Positions 1 through 8,802 of a stretch of DNA of 64,000 bases are shown here, piece by piece. The notes beneath the pieces are model-generated. The model worked only from the letters and a program-made list of their open reading frames with translations, made no database searches and was not told the DNA's origin. The stretch lies in the NCBI RefSeq assembly GCF_034119865.1, contig NZ_CP139421.1, positions 1,054,001 to 1,118,000 of the forward strand. The letters are read 5' to 3'. A program made the translations under genes and the position numbers. The stretch is from Algoriphagus sp. NG3. Lineage in GTDB: Bacteria > Bacteroidota > Bacteroidia > Cytophagales > Cyclobacteriaceae. Numbering within the stretch: position 1 is the first letter of the stretch; each line of letters begins with the position of its first letter.

Positions 1-533
1 GACAGACAGTTGCAACGGATGCCATCGGCTACATAGTCCCTCGCAATGCTGAGTGTCATAGAAAGGGCTGCTCCTTTGGTCATGCTGTATGCAAAACGGT
101 CTGGAATGCCGATAGTAGCAGCCACAGATGCCATGTTCAAAATGGATCCGCCTCCGTTTTCCTTCAATTTTGGAAGTGCTGCCTTGGTGCAGTTGAACAT
201 GCCCTTCACGTTCACTTGGAAAACCCGGTCAAAATCCTCCGGACTTGTGTTTTCCACTTTTCCAATATGGGAAACTCCGGCATTGTTGATCAGTGTATCT
301 ATTTTTCCCGGAATTGAGTTGAATAAGGTTTGTGTTTCTACAGGATCTGCTACACTTCCGCACAGAAAAGTCACATCAAATCCTTTGTCCCGCTCTTCTT
401 GTGCCATTTTTTCACCCACTTCAGGATTGATATCAATGAAATATACCTTGGATTCTCTGGCCGCAAAAAGCTGAACCATAGCGAGTCCGATTCCGGAAGC
501 CCCGCCTGTGATTAGTACTGTTTTATTTTTCAT
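1..533 (-). CDS. SDR family oxidoreductase (3' end cut by window edge)
   Basis: NAD(P)-dependent short-chain dehydrogenase, cytoplasmic. About 177 residues are visible from the ATG at 533; the C-terminus lies beyond base 1. The classical SDR signature is present: a TGGASGIG cofactor loop near residues 9-16, NNAG near residue 90, and an S...YSMTK catalytic triad about 150 residues in. An acidic residue after beta-2 (FIDIN) suggests NAD preference. It lies 59 bp after the Gfo/Idh/MocA gene on the same strand and may share its transcript. Sugar or polyol oxidation is likely from the neighbour, but the substrate cannot be read from the sequence. Confidence 0.9.
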   Translation of the reverse strand, partial: MKNKTVLITGGASGIGLAMVQLFAARESKVYFIDINPEVGEKMAQEERDKGFDVTFLCGSVADPVETQTLFNSIPGKIDTLINNAGVSHIGKVENTSPEDFDRVFQVNVKGMFNCTKAALPKLKENGGGSILNMASVAATIGIPDRFAYSMTKGAALSMTLSIARDYVADGIRCNCL

Positions 534-592
534 AAGCTTTGCAAAGTGGAAAATAGGGTGTTTGACCTAGACTCCCAAAATAAATCCATCGA

Positions 593-1675
593 TTATAACT
601 TAACCGTTTCTCCGGTTTTCACTGATTCGTCACAGGCAAAAGCGATTTTCAGGCTATTAAGTGCATCTTCCAAATGACTTTCAAGGGCGATATTCTCTTG
701 GATTGCCTGAAGAAAGTGACGCTGCTCCCGGTTACACAATTCCTGATGGTCAGGTTCGTCTTTGAGATCTATCCACTCATCAGCTTTGGTGAATTTATTC
801 TCGGCATCTATTGTCGCATGGTGAATCCGGATGGATTCAGTTTTGGTATGGGAATCCACGTTGTCAGATTTCCCACTAGCCGATGCATTTTTTGCCGTAA
901 TTGAGACAGAACCCTTTGGCCCGAAAACATCTTTTATGAAAAAGGCCGTCTCACTCACCATAGGTCCCCAACCAGCCTCATACCAGCCAACTGAGCCATC
1001 TTCAAATCGGATTTGTAGTTGCCCGTAATTGTAATTATCAGTTGAAATGTCTTCCGTTAGTCTGGCGCCAATGGCAGAAACCGAAATAGGCGTTGACCGT
1101 GTCATCTGGCACATCACATCTATGTAATGCACCCCGCAATCCACAATCGGGCTGAGGCTTTTCATCAGGTTGCGGTGCACATCCCACATGTAGCCTTGGC
1201 TTTGCTGATTTAGGTTCATCCGCATTACCAGAGGTTTCCCCATCTTTTGGGCCTCTGAAATAAATCTGATCCAAGAAGGATGGTGCCTTAGAATATAACC
1301 TACCACCACCTTTTTTTCTGTTTCCCGAGCTTTGGCATTTATTCGCTCACACCCGGCTATGGTATCAGCCAAAGGCTTTTCAATAAAGACATGGCATCCA
1401 TTTTCCAATGCTTTAATCGCAAAATCCTCATGTGTATCCGGATAAGTAGATATACAGACAGCGTCTGGTTTGCTCTGTGTAAGTGCTTCATCAAAATCCG
1501 AAAACAGGGGGTAATCAGCTTGAAGTTCTTCGTTTAGTTTTCTTTTAGACTCTCCCCGGGAAACCAATCCGCAGATCTCGAATTCGGGAAAATTGTGATA
1601 TGCTGTGGCATGGGCAATGCCCATATTTCCGCAGCCTACCACAAGGATTTTAACAGGAGTATTGGTGTTAGACAT
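593..1675 (-). CDS. Gfo/Idh/MocA family oxidoreductase
   Basis: NAD(P)-dependent sugar or inositol dehydrogenase-like protein of 360 residues, cytoplasmic (no signal peptide). The N-terminal Rossmann fold has GCGNMG at residues 14-19, and the family's FIEKPLA motif (catalytic-site Lys) lies near residues 95-101. The C-terminal half fits the GFO_IDH_MocA_C fold (DCGVHYIDVM helix). The frame extends upstream to a TTG at 1708 that would overlap the cyclophilin stop. The ATG at 1675, 29 bp after that stop, starts exactly at the Rossmann strand and is preferred. Substrate unknown. Confidence 0.9.
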   Translation of the reverse strand: MSNTNTPVKILVVGCGNMGIAHATAYHNFPEFEICGLVSRGESKRKLNEELQADYPLFSDFDEALTQSKPDAVCISTYPDTHEDFAIKALENGCHVFIEKPLADTIAGCERINAKARETEKKVVVGYILRHHPSWIRFISEAQKMGKPLVMRMNLNQQSQGYMWDVHRNLMKSLSPIVDCGVHYIDVMCQMTRSTPISVSAIGARLTEDISTDNYNYGQLQIRFEDGSVGWYEAGWGPMVSETAFFIKDVFGPKGSVSITAKNASASGKSDNVDSHTKTESIRIHHATIDAENKFTKADEWIDLKDEPDHQELCNREQRHFLQAIQENIALESHLEDALNSLKIAFACDESVKTGETVKL

Positions 1676-1704
1676 TTTGGGTGAACTCTGATATTTCAAT
1701 TTGC

Positions 1705-2295
1705 TCAATTCTTTTTTTTCATTACGTCCTCCTTGGACAGGTAGATGATGTTGACATCCAAGGTGATTGGTTTAAGTGGTTCATCAGTGCTATCTCTTTT
1801 TACACGCACGATCTGCTCGATGACAGTCATTCCCTGGATCACCTGACCGAAGACTGTATAGTCTCCATCCAGTCTTTGCAACCCTTCGGGATTCTGCACT
1901 ATATAGAATTGACACCTTGCAGATAATTTCCCGGGATTATCATCTCTGCCTGCGCCTACAGCACCATAGACGTGCTTCAGCTCAGGTACAAATTCCGGTT
2001 CCAGCAGGTACTCTGAGTCAGTAAACCCGTCCTCCGTGTCAGGGCAGCCTCCTTGTGCGACGAAATTTGGGATGACACGGTTAAAAGTCAATGAGTCCCA
2101 ATATCCTGCTTCAGCCAATTCGATAAAGCTTTGCCGATGAGTTGGCGTTCGCTCATCCAGTTTGATCAAAATCTCACCATAAGGGGTTTTTATCTGTCCT
2201 ACAGGTATTGAGTCTCCTGCAGCCTGTGCAAAAACTAAGGAGTGGTACATCATGAGAAATAGTACCAAGCAGGGGTGGGGAAGTGGCCAATTCAT
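1705..2295 (-). CDS. Secreted cyclophilin-type peptidylprolyl isomerase
   Basis: Peptidyl-prolyl cis-trans isomerase of 196 residues. A hydrophobic N-terminus ending in FAQA (about 24 residues) is a signal peptide, so it acts in the periplasm. The cyclophilin core runs from about residue 31. FNRVIPNF carries the catalytic Arg, followed by QGG; the usual SQFFI reads CQFYIV, and TVFGQVIQGM is the C-terminal family motif. It is first of three minus-strand genes (PPIase, Gfo/Idh/MocA, SDR). The extra segment around CPDTEDG replaces the usual GDGTGTGG loop, as in many Bacteroidota periplasmic cyclophilins. Confidence 0.92.
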   Translation of the reverse strand: MNWPLPHPCLVLFLMMYHSLVFAQAAGDSIPVGQIKTPYGEILIKLDERTPTHRQSFIELAEAGYWDSLTFNRVIPNFVAQGGCPDTEDGFTDSEYLLEPEFVPELKHVYGAVGAGRDDNPGKLSARCQFYIVQNPEGLQRLDGDYTVFGQVIQGMTVIEQIVRVKRDSTDEPLKPITLDVNIIYLSKEDVMKKKN

Positions 2296-2405
2296 TTATT
2301 AGTGTCAGGATTTTGGAGGAAAAGATGTGAAAAAGATTCGTTCATTCTTTTGTATAGCAATAGGAATTGAGGATTTTTAGGCACCGGTGATTTAAAAGTA
2401 ATAAA

Positions 2406-3629
2406 ATGAATCAAATTTCTTCTTGGAACGAAAATGAATTGGATAGACTTTTGGCGCTAAGTAATCTTGGGATAGACTACTATGAGCCTAAGCAGGGATT
2501 GAATTTCTTGACCGAACTGGCTGCCAAGGTCTCCGGGACTGAGATTTCATTGATCAATCTCATAGATTCTTTTACGCAGTGGAGTGTTTCCACCTATGGT
2601 ATAGAAATCAACCAGATGCCCAGAGAGGATTCTGTGTGTCAATATACCATCCAAAGCAATGGCGGGTATGGGTTTGAGGTGGATGATCTGGCACAGGATA
2701 TCAGGTTCAAGGATAAGTTTTACGTGGCAGGAGCTCCCAATCTACGCTACTATATGGGGGTGCCGCTGACTTCTCCCGAAGGTTACAACCTGGGGGCACT
2801 CTGTGTGATGGATCCCAATCTGATGCAGCTTTCTGAAGGAGTTAAGGATATTCTCAGGTTGATTGCATTGCAGATTGTAGATCGCTTACGGGTGAACAAC
2901 CTGGTGGTAAACCTGAAGGCTAAATACTCTGCATCAGAACTGAATCAAAAAAAACTTGCCCATGATATCCGTGGTCCCATCGGTGGGATTTTAGGTTTGT
3001 CAAATTTGATTTTGGATGATGAGCAACCCCTCGAAAAAGGTGAAATGGAGGAGTATGTGGGGATGATCAAACAAAGTAGTCATTCACTTCTGGACCTATC
3101 TAATGACATTCTTGGCAAAGAGTTTCGGGGAGATGCCAGGAAGGTTCCGCAACCAGGAGAAGATGAGACCAACTTGGTAAAGCTGAGAGAAACCATAGTA
3201 CAGCTTCTGGCTCCACAGTTGAAGGTGAAAAAGATCAAATTTGAAGTGGTTCTGGAAGAGGAAAATAAGTATGAGGTATTCTCCAAACTATATGTACTGC
3301 AGATCCTGGGGAATCTGCTTTCCAATTCCATTAAATTCACCGAGACAGGGGGGAGCATAGTCCTCAATCTCAAATTGATCAGAGAGCAATTTGATTTAAT
3401 ACTGGCAATAGAAGTATGTGACACAGGATTGGGAATGGCCCAGGAGAAAGTAGGGGAGATCTTACGAGGTGAAATCCCCAGTATCCAAAAAGGTACCGGA
3501 GGGGAGCAAGGCTTCGGCCTTGGTTTGACTTTGGTAAGTCAGTTGGTGAAAGAAAGAAACGGAAACCTGCAGATCTATTCAGAACTCGGAAAAGGAACGA
3601 GCTTCAAGATAGAAATGCAGGTCAATTAA
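2406..3629 (+). CDS. GAF-domain sensor histidine kinase
   Basis: Soluble hybrid-less histidine kinase of 407 residues with no transmembrane segment. A GAF domain spans about residues 20-160, with typical INLIDS and LGALCVMD strands. The HisKA dimerisation helix carries the phospho-acceptor in AHDIRGP (His186). The ATPase domain has an N-box (LGNLLSNSIKFT, about 300-311), a G1 box (DTGLGMA) and a G2 box (GFGLGLTLV). No receiver domain and no adjacent response regulator are present, so its partner is elsewhere. It stands alone between two minus-strand genes; its stop is immediately next to the convergent acyltransferase stop (3629/3630). Confidence 0.93.
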   Translation: MNQISSWNENELDRLLALSNLGIDYYEPKQGLNFLTELAAKVSGTEISLINLIDSFTQWSVSTYGIEINQMPREDSVCQYTIQSNGGYGFEVDDLAQDIRFKDKFYVAGAPNLRYYMGVPLTSPEGYNLGALCVMDPNLMQLSEGVKDILRLIALQIVDRLRVNNLVVNLKAKYSASELNQKKLAHDIRGPIGGILGLSNLILDDEQPLEKGEMEEYVGMIKQSSHSLLDLSNDILGKEFRGDARKVPQPGEDETNLVKLRETIVQLLAPQLKVKKIKFEVVLEEENKYEVFSKLYVLQILGNLLSNSIKFTETGGSIVLNLKLIREQFDLILAIEVCDTGLGMAQEKVGEILRGEIPSIQKGTGGEQGFGLGLTLVSQLVKERNGNLQIYSELGKGTSFKIEMQVN

Positions 3630-4760
3630 TTATTGTTTGCTCTTTTCGTAATTATTGACTGGGTTGGCATACATCGCCAGAAAGCTCTTTGTGAGAAATT
3701 CATTGTGGGTTTCGATCTTTTGATGCATTCTTTGTAAAAAAGCATCTTTTTCAGCGCCAGTATAATGTTCAGCGTAAGTTGATGATTGGCTGAGTTGGTC
3801 ATGGGCAATGTAGTTGCTTGGCCATAGACGATATCCCTGCCAGATTTTTCTGTCAATTATTGAAGCGAGTTGCTCTAATTTATCACCTGTATTCAGTTCA
3901 CTGGCATTGATAGTTCTCACTTCTTCATCGAGTACGCCGTTGACTTGTAGATGAATGCGTTTTTTTGTGCCTATTATTCCCCGCAGCAAGTTCAGAAAAT
4001 CTTCATTTTCACTTTTGATATATTTTTCATCTTTGGATTTGGCCAGCAATTCCGGCATTTTCAGGACGTCCGTAGGATCATATTCATAGGAGATGGATAC
4101 AGGCACCAACTTGATTTTTTCGAAAAAATCGAAGGGGTTTTTGCCTTCTTCTGCCAAGGTGAGCATTTTCAATACCCCCCGCTGTGTAGCATCATTTCCG
4201 TCTTTTGTCCTGCCTTCACGCTGGGCGGTCCATACAGATCTGTTCTCAGAAAGTAGGGATTTTCGGATATATGCAGAGGCTAACTGGGAGCTTTCCAGCA
4301 AAGCCCTGCCTTGTAGGCCCCGCTTGATGGCGAAGTTTCTGTTTAGCCTGGACAGTGTATGTAAAAATGGTTTTTGGATCAAATTGTCTCCGATAGCGGA
4401 AGTGGTCAGCACCAGTCCGTTTTCATAAAGACAAGCATTCAGAAGGGAAGTATCCAGAATAATATCCCGGTGGTTGGAGATGAAAAGGTATGCGGTATTC
4501 GATTCCAAATGCTCAAAACCACCTGTGCTCAATCCATCAGAGCTTTTTTTCAAAACCATCTGAACCCCCGGATAGATGAAGTTTATCTGGAAATCCCTCA
4601 AGGAATGGGTGTGTACCATCAGATCTTTCCAATGCTCTTTAGTATCGGTAGGAAAGGTAAAACTCATCATAGCCTCTAGCATAGGATCATCTACGATCTT
4701 ACGTATGGCAGCATTTGCTTCTGCGTCATAAAAAGGCCTGATAGAATCGAACTGAGACAT
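3630..4760 (-). CDS. PlsC-like 1-acyl-glycerol-3-phosphate acyltransferase family protein
   Basis: Acyltransferase of 376 residues, probably peripheral membrane and acting in phospholipid or acyl-lipid synthesis. The catalytic NHRDIILD block (Asn96, His97, Asp103) is the NH-x4-D motif in the form seen in PlsB/PlsC relatives. An EGRTKDG block near residue 181 is the glycerol-phosphate-binding (EGTR-like) motif, and VPVSISYEYDP matches the fourth conserved block. It is longer than ordinary PlsC (about 240 residues). The extra N- and C-terminal helical parts resemble the Bacteroidota family annotated as 1-acyl-sn-glycerol-3-phosphate acyltransferase. Exact acceptor unknown. Confidence 0.85.
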   Translation of the reverse strand: MSQFDSIRPFYDAEANAAIRKIVDDPMLEAMMSFTFPTDTKEHWKDLMVHTHSLRDFQINFIYPGVQMVLKKSSDGLSTGGFEHLESNTAYLFISNHRDIILDTSLLNACLYENGLVLTTSAIGDNLIQKPFLHTLSRLNRNFAIKRGLQGRALLESSQLASAYIRKSLLSENRSVWTAQREGRTKDGNDATQRGVLKMLTLAEEGKNPFDFFEKIKLVPVSISYEYDPTDVLKMPELLAKSKDEKYIKSENEDFLNLLRGIIGTKKRIHLQVNGVLDEEVRTINASELNTGDKLEQLASIIDRKIWQGYRLWPSNYIAHDQLSQSSTYAEHYTGAEKDAFLQRMHQKIETHNEFLTKSFLAMYANPVNNYEKSKQ

Positions 4761-4849
4761 GAATAATTTTTTGGGTGATCTGCAAAAAGCAAAATTATGG
4801 GTAGAATTCTAAGTTAAATTATATGTAAGTAATATAAACCACTAATAAA

Positions 4850-5695
4850 TTACCTCTTGAGATGTTTGTCCACGAACAATAAATGAAAGGGAAGGGCATC
4901 TGTCCAGTACCCCCATGTGTGCCCGCCCGGGCGCTCGGTATAGTCATGGGGAGTCCCGTTTTCCAGCAATAATTGATGCATTTGCCTGTTGGTTTCCAGC
5001 AAGAAATCCTCAACGCCGCAGTCCATGTACAGGGCGATACCATTCTTCCTCATTTTGTCCACTAAGCCTACCGCTGTGTAGGTACTGAATGGGGCATCAT
5101 AAACCAGGTTGTCACCTAGCATTTCTTTTTGCTGTGATTGCCTCAACTGGCTGAAATCTTCCGGAACTTTCCACAAGCGGGTGTCTATGTTCATCACTCC
5201 GCTCATACTCGTGGCTGCTATGAACAGTTCGGGATGCTTAGCGCTTAGCACAATTGCTCCGTGACCACCCATTGAAAGCCCTGTGATGGCTCTGGATTCT
5301 TTCCTGTTTAGGGTCCGGTAGGTTTTATCTATATGAGGAATAAGTTCTGCAGTAAGGTAGGTTTCGTACTGTACTGAATCCATCAAAGGACTATCGTAAT
5401 AGTAGCTGGAAGGTCCTACTCCAGGGGTCACTATGATCAGGTTGTATTCTTCAGCCATACGATTCACTATTCCGGGCTCAGTTACTTTTTGGTGCCAATC
5501 GGAAAAAGCCCCACTTCCTCCATGCAAAAGGTAGAGCGTGGGCAATCCGGTGGTTTCATCATAAGTAGACGGGGTAATTACTGCAGCCTTAAGCGTTTTA
5601 TTCATGGCTTCGCTGAATACTTCTATGGTATCAACTTTAGCTTGGGCGAAAGCTATAGACGGAATAAGAAATGCGAGTACTAAGAATTTTTTCAT
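4850..5695 (-). CDS. Secreted esterase D/CE1-like alpha/beta hydrolase
   Basis: Serine esterase of 281 residues from the ATG at 5695; an upstream in-frame TTG at 5734 would add 13 residues before the signal peptide and is rejected. The signal peptide ends in IAFAQA (about 18 residues). The oxyanion region is LYLLHGGSG, the nucleophile elbow is GLSMGG (Ser141), an acidic residue lies in DCGVEDF, and the catalytic His is in GGHTWGYW near residue 262. The fold is the putative esterase (PF00756) family, which includes feruloyl and acetylxylan esterases. The N-terminal AMNKTLKAAVITP strand is typical. Carbohydrate ester substrate is an inference. Confidence 0.9.
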   Translation of the reverse strand: MKKFLVLAFLIPSIAFAQAKVDTIEVFSEAMNKTLKAAVITPSTYDETTGLPTLYLLHGGSGAFSDWHQKVTEPGIVNRMAEEYNLIIVTPGVGPSSYYYDSPLMDSVQYETYLTAELIPHIDKTYRTLNRKESRAITGLSMGGHGAIVLSAKHPELFIAATSMSGVMNIDTRLWKVPEDFSQLRQSQQKEMLGDNLVYDAPFSTYTAVGLVDKMRKNGIALYMDCGVEDFLLETNRQMHQLLLENGTPHDYTERPGGHTWGYWTDALPFHLLFVDKHLKR

Positions 5696-6056
5696 GGATT
5701 TAGAGGGTCGGATGTAATCGGTCTTGCGATACAAATGATTCTAAAGATAATGGAAGAGTCTGAAATCTGGGAATGTCCCAAAATTAATGAACTGATCAGA
5801 TAGGAGCCAAATCATCCCATTACGAAGGAACATATGGTAAAAGTCATTTCCTTATCTATCTGGCCATCTAGGTTGGTAAATTAAATCTGATGTCGTTCTG
5901 TATCCTGAGTATATTACGCATAGCCAATGTGAAAAGATTTTTCTCAGATTTTCATACAGGCAGATTTCTTTTTAGATTAGTTATTAAGACTCTAAAATGT
6001 ATCAAGGGCTAAAAGCATAATTTTTAATAGGACTTAAAAAAAATAATCTTTTGAAA
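5696..6056. other. Intergenic region, no gene seen
   Basis: About 360 bases between the divergent esterase and the SUKH gene. It becomes clearly AT-rich toward the right end, marking the left border of the accessory block. No RNA gene, integrase remnant or tRNA fragment was seen. Promoters for both flanking genes must lie here, but no convincing TTTG/TAnnTTTG pair could be picked out by eye. Confidence 0.5.
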
Positions 6057-7130
6057 ATGCACACCACTTCAATCCCATACAACAACCGCTTAAAGCAGCT
6101 ACAGCTTGCTGATATTCCATTCAACAGCATCACAATTGATGATGTTCCGGAGCCTTTCTATAAATATGAAGGAGCTCAATGGTATGACCACAAAGCCTTC
6201 AGGAATATATTGCTCGAAAAACTGACTTTACAACTGCATAGTAATGTGACAAAACTGCTGGTTTTTACACCCAAAGAAGGACATCCTTACGTTGCATTTG
6301 CCTATCTGTCCAAACAAGAAATTGTTGCGATGCAGCTTCCCAATTCCGGAAATTTTAGAAAATGGATGGATAATATTCTTGAAAAACAAGAAGATGCTTT
6401 TTCGGATAGTTTTTTCAAGAGCGAACCAGATCCAAATGAAAGGTATTTGATTGAATTGGGCAAAGGGAGCTTTTCCGTAAAAAGTGGCATAGGCGTTCTT
6501 TATGACGACAAACCAGGTGAAACCGGAGCTTATCTCCACAAAAAAGCACCTGCCGATTATAACAAGGTCGCATTGAACAACGAGAAAGACCAATTCATTC
6601 AGAATTACGCCAAGGCTAATGGAGAAATGGTTAATACTGAAGCCTTGATCCAATTGATTCAAGAGCTTATTAAGTCAAAAAATCTAATCCCAAATCCACC
6701 TGAAAACAATGAAAAGGTGTATAGTGAATTTGAAACGCTTGCAAAGTATAAATTCCCGGAAGCACTAAAAACCTTGCTCAGCCTTCATAACGGTATCGAA
6801 AAAACAGGCTTTCTATCCGCCCAAAAAATCCTGGCAGAATGGAAAATCTGGAAAGGAATTTATGATGACCCCAATTGGAAGCTGGAAGACCTTACCGGTA
6901 ACAATCAGGCAGACGGATACCAAACCCTTGGCGTCTATACCAACCCCTATTGGGTGCCGTTTTACAGCACAGGTGGCGGCAATTTTCTTGCGATAGATTA
7001 TGCTCCTGGTGTGCAAGGGAAGTCGGGGCAAATTATTTCTTTTGGTGCTGATGAAAGCAGGATCAGGTTAATAGCAGATGATATGGAGGCATTTTTACAA
7101 CTACTACTCTCTGGCAACTTAAATTTATAA
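6057..7130 (+). CDS. Two-domain SMI1/KNR4 (SUKH) family protein
   Basis: Cytoplasmic protein of 357 residues from the ATG at 6057 (an in-frame TTG six bases upstream is less likely). The C-terminal half, from about residue 225, is a SUKH domain: FPEALKTLLSLHNGI, then a central region ending in WVPFYSTGGGNFLAIDY and SGQIISFG, the family's most conserved strands. The first 190 residues form a separate domain that I do not recognise. SUKH proteins are commonly immunity proteins against secreted toxin domains, but some have other roles, and no toxin gene is adjacent. First gene of an AT-rich accessory block; a lipoprotein gene follows after 4 bases. Confidence 0.85.
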   Translation: MHTTSIPYNNRLKQLQLADIPFNSITIDDVPEPFYKYEGAQWYDHKAFRNILLEKLTLQLHSNVTKLLVFTPKEGHPYVAFAYLSKQEIVAMQLPNSGNFRKWMDNILEKQEDAFSDSFFKSEPDPNERYLIELGKGSFSVKSGIGVLYDDKPGETGAYLHKKAPADYNKVALNNEKDQFIQNYAKANGEMVNTEALIQLIQELIKSKNLIPNPPENNEKVYSEFETLAKYKFPEALKTLLSLHNGIEKTGFLSAQKILAEWKIWKGIYDDPNWKLEDLTGNNQADGYQTLGVYTNPYWVPFYSTGGGNFLAIDYAPGVQGKSGQIISFGADESRIRLIADDMEAFLQLLLSGNLNL

Positions 7131-7134
7131 AATC

Positions 7135-7725
7135 ATGGGTAAGTTTTTCTCAATATTACTAATAAGCATGCTGGCAGCAATTTGTTTCGGTTGTTCAGCA
7201 ACAAAGTCAAAAAAAACCACTTTTAATCAACAAAATCACTCAAGTATGATACGTTTTATCAAATCAATGGCAACGGGCTATGTGAAGTCCGGCAATTACG
7301 GCGGTTCTACCCAACACGAACAATTTCCGTCGGTTTACAATTACAGCTATTTCAATGGCGAAACTTCAAAAAAGAACAAGGAATTTCAATCTATTTTCAA
7401 CCGTTACCTGCAACATACAAGGGTAAACAACAGCGTAACACTGCAAGATTATCTCACACATTTGTTAAACAACAATACCGAAAAGCTTCAAGAAATCCAC
7501 AACCAAAACCAAGGAAAAAAAGAAATAGGAAATAGTCGTCAAGAACTCCCAACGCTGTTTTTTGTAGATGACGAAGCCGGTACCGTGCTACGCATTGATC
7601 CTTATTTGGCAACATTAAGCTGGAACCAACATTCGACCAATCTCAATCAATTTTTACAGAAAAATGCTACCCATTTTAGCAGCGAAATACCCGATGAATT
7701 TTTTACTAAATACTATGGAAAATGA
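7135..7725 (+). CDS. Uncharacterised lipoprotein (tandem paralogue 1)
   Basis: A 196-residue protein with a signal sequence ending in a lipobox (AICFGC, Cys20), so it is predicted to be anchored to a periplasmic face. No family is recognised. Residues about 84-170 (NNSVTLQDYL, LPTLFFVDD, LRIDPYL) resemble residues about 206-290 of the next protein, suggesting a shared domain and duplication. Its stop overlaps the next start (ATGA at 7722), so the two are translationally coupled. Placement directly behind a SUKH gene fits an immunity or defence-type cassette, which is an inference. Confidence 0.8.
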   Translation: MGKFFSILLISMLAAICFGCSATKSKKTTFNQQNHSSMIRFIKSMATGYVKSGNYGGSTQHEQFPSVYNYSYFNGETSKKNKEFQSIFNRYLQHTRVNNSVTLQDYLTHLLNNNTEKLQEIHNQNQGKKEIGNSRQELPTLFFVDDEAGTVLRIDPYLATLSWNQHSTNLNQFLQKNATHFSSEIPDEFFTKYYGK

Positions 7726-8687
7726 AGCACATATTCAGCACCCTAGTTGTCTTGACTTACGTTTTCATTGGTGCATTCGGCGGATGTGCGCAACAAACAG
7801 GAACAACTGAAATCGCAAAAATGGACTACAGAAAAGACCAAATAATTTTAGAAATAGCATTGACACCGGGCGGTCCGGAAAGCAATAGTTATGCCTACAC
7901 CGTTTATGCCGATGGACGTGTTTCCATTCCCGGACAAACTTATAACACAGCAAGTTATCAGCTTTCAAGCGAGCAATTGGAAGAATTGCATTCTAAATTA
8001 GTAAACATAAATTTTGTAAAACTAAGCGAAGAAAAAAATAGTGTTTCGGCAAAACCACAGGTTCACGACGGGCAAACAAAAATAGTAGGCTACTATCAGA
8101 ACGGGAAGTTCTATCGATTAAGTTATCAATTGGGAGACGAGCCTATTCCAATTGAAGTGAATGATTTTCATACTTATTTTTTAGAATTGGTAGCTACCCT
8201 TGATAGCCAAGATTTTGCTGAAAGTAGCCCATTACAAGCACTTCAAATTTCGCATATAGAATTAGAGCATACCAACCCCTCGATGGGGATTCACGAGAAA
8301 ATAATTACGATTCGACTTGCGAATAATGCTGACACAATGGGTGAAATCAATCAATTTTTATCTGAAGCTATCATAAACAATTCCATTCCTCTTTCGGAAT
8401 TTATAGGTGCTTATCGAACCAAAAATGAAGAAGAGTTAAAAAGGGTATTAACAAATTTCAAACCGGCTAAAGAGTTAAATGAAGGAGAACAAATTTCAAA
8501 CTTGACTTTCTACTTTTCCGACACTACAAGCTCACTGACATTCAGTGATGTATATCGAAATTATTCCATTGCTGGTTTCTATGGAAAATTCACACAATAT
8601 ATGGTTGACAATGGCAGCAGAACAGAAACGGGGACTTCCATTGAAAGTCTGAGACCAGTTGATACAGACGAAGATACTAAGGATTAA
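7722..8687 (+). CDS. Uncharacterised two-domain lipoprotein (tandem paralogue 2)
   Basis: A 321-residue lipoprotein with lipobox AFGGC (Cys22). The first domain (about 35-160) has the alternating strand pattern SYAYTVYADGRVSI followed by a helix LSSEQLEELHSKL, reminiscent of DUF6438-like lipoproteins. The second (about 206-290) resembles the preceding gene's product. It overlaps that gene by four bases. Six bases after its stop the first ACCACATAG-family repeat material begins. Function unknown; low GC and isolation from housekeeping genes suggest acquired DNA. Confidence 0.8.
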   Translation: MKHIFSTLVVLTYVFIGAFGGCAQQTGTTEIAKMDYRKDQIILEIALTPGGPESNSYAYTVYADGRVSIPGQTYNTASYQLSSEQLEELHSKLVNINFVKLSEEKNSVSAKPQVHDGQTKIVGYYQNGKFYRLSYQLGDEPIPIEVNDFHTYFLELVATLDSQDFAESSPLQALQISHIELEHTNPSMGIHEKIITIRLANNADTMGEINQFLSEAIINNSIPLSEFIGAYRTKNEEELKRVLTNFKPAKELNEGEQISNLTFYFSDTTSSLTFSDVYRNYSIAGFYGKFTQYMVDNGSRTETGTSIESLRPVDTDEDTKD

Positions 8688-8692
8688 AAATA

Positions 8693-8702
8693 ACTATGTG
8701 GT
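8693..8702. repeat. Partial ACCACATAG element (right end only)
   Basis: The bases CTATGTGGTG just after the lipoprotein stop match the right terminus of the full elements. They are followed by the A-rich spacer GAAAAATATA and then the first complete copy. This looks like the remains of an earlier unit of the array. Confidence 0.6.
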
Positions 8703-8714
8703 GGAAAAATATAA

Positions 8715-8784
8715 ACCACATAGTGACATAGAGAACATAGGGGCTATGTAAAAAAAACTATGTGCTACTATGTGTCTATGTGGT
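8715..8784. repeat. ACCACATAG inverted repeat, copy A
   Basis: A 70-bp imperfect palindrome starting ACCACATAG and ending CTATGTGGT. The arms repeat the pentamer CATAG three times on the left and CTATG three times on the right, at spacings of 3-5 bases, around an A-rich loop. Transcribed, it would fold into a long interrupted hairpin. It ends 18 bases before the GxxExxY start codon. Confidence 0.9.
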
Positions 8785-8802
8785 AGTAAAAGATATAGCG
8801 AA

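Noticed and set aside
46..474. Plus-strand open frame of 142 codons
   Set aside because: It is antisense to the SDR gene, whose motifs are unmistakable on the minus strand; no protein features of its own.
8770..8802. Earlier ATG for the GxxExxY protein
   Set aside because: It falls inside the inverted repeat, and the family's N-terminus begins at the ATG at 8803.
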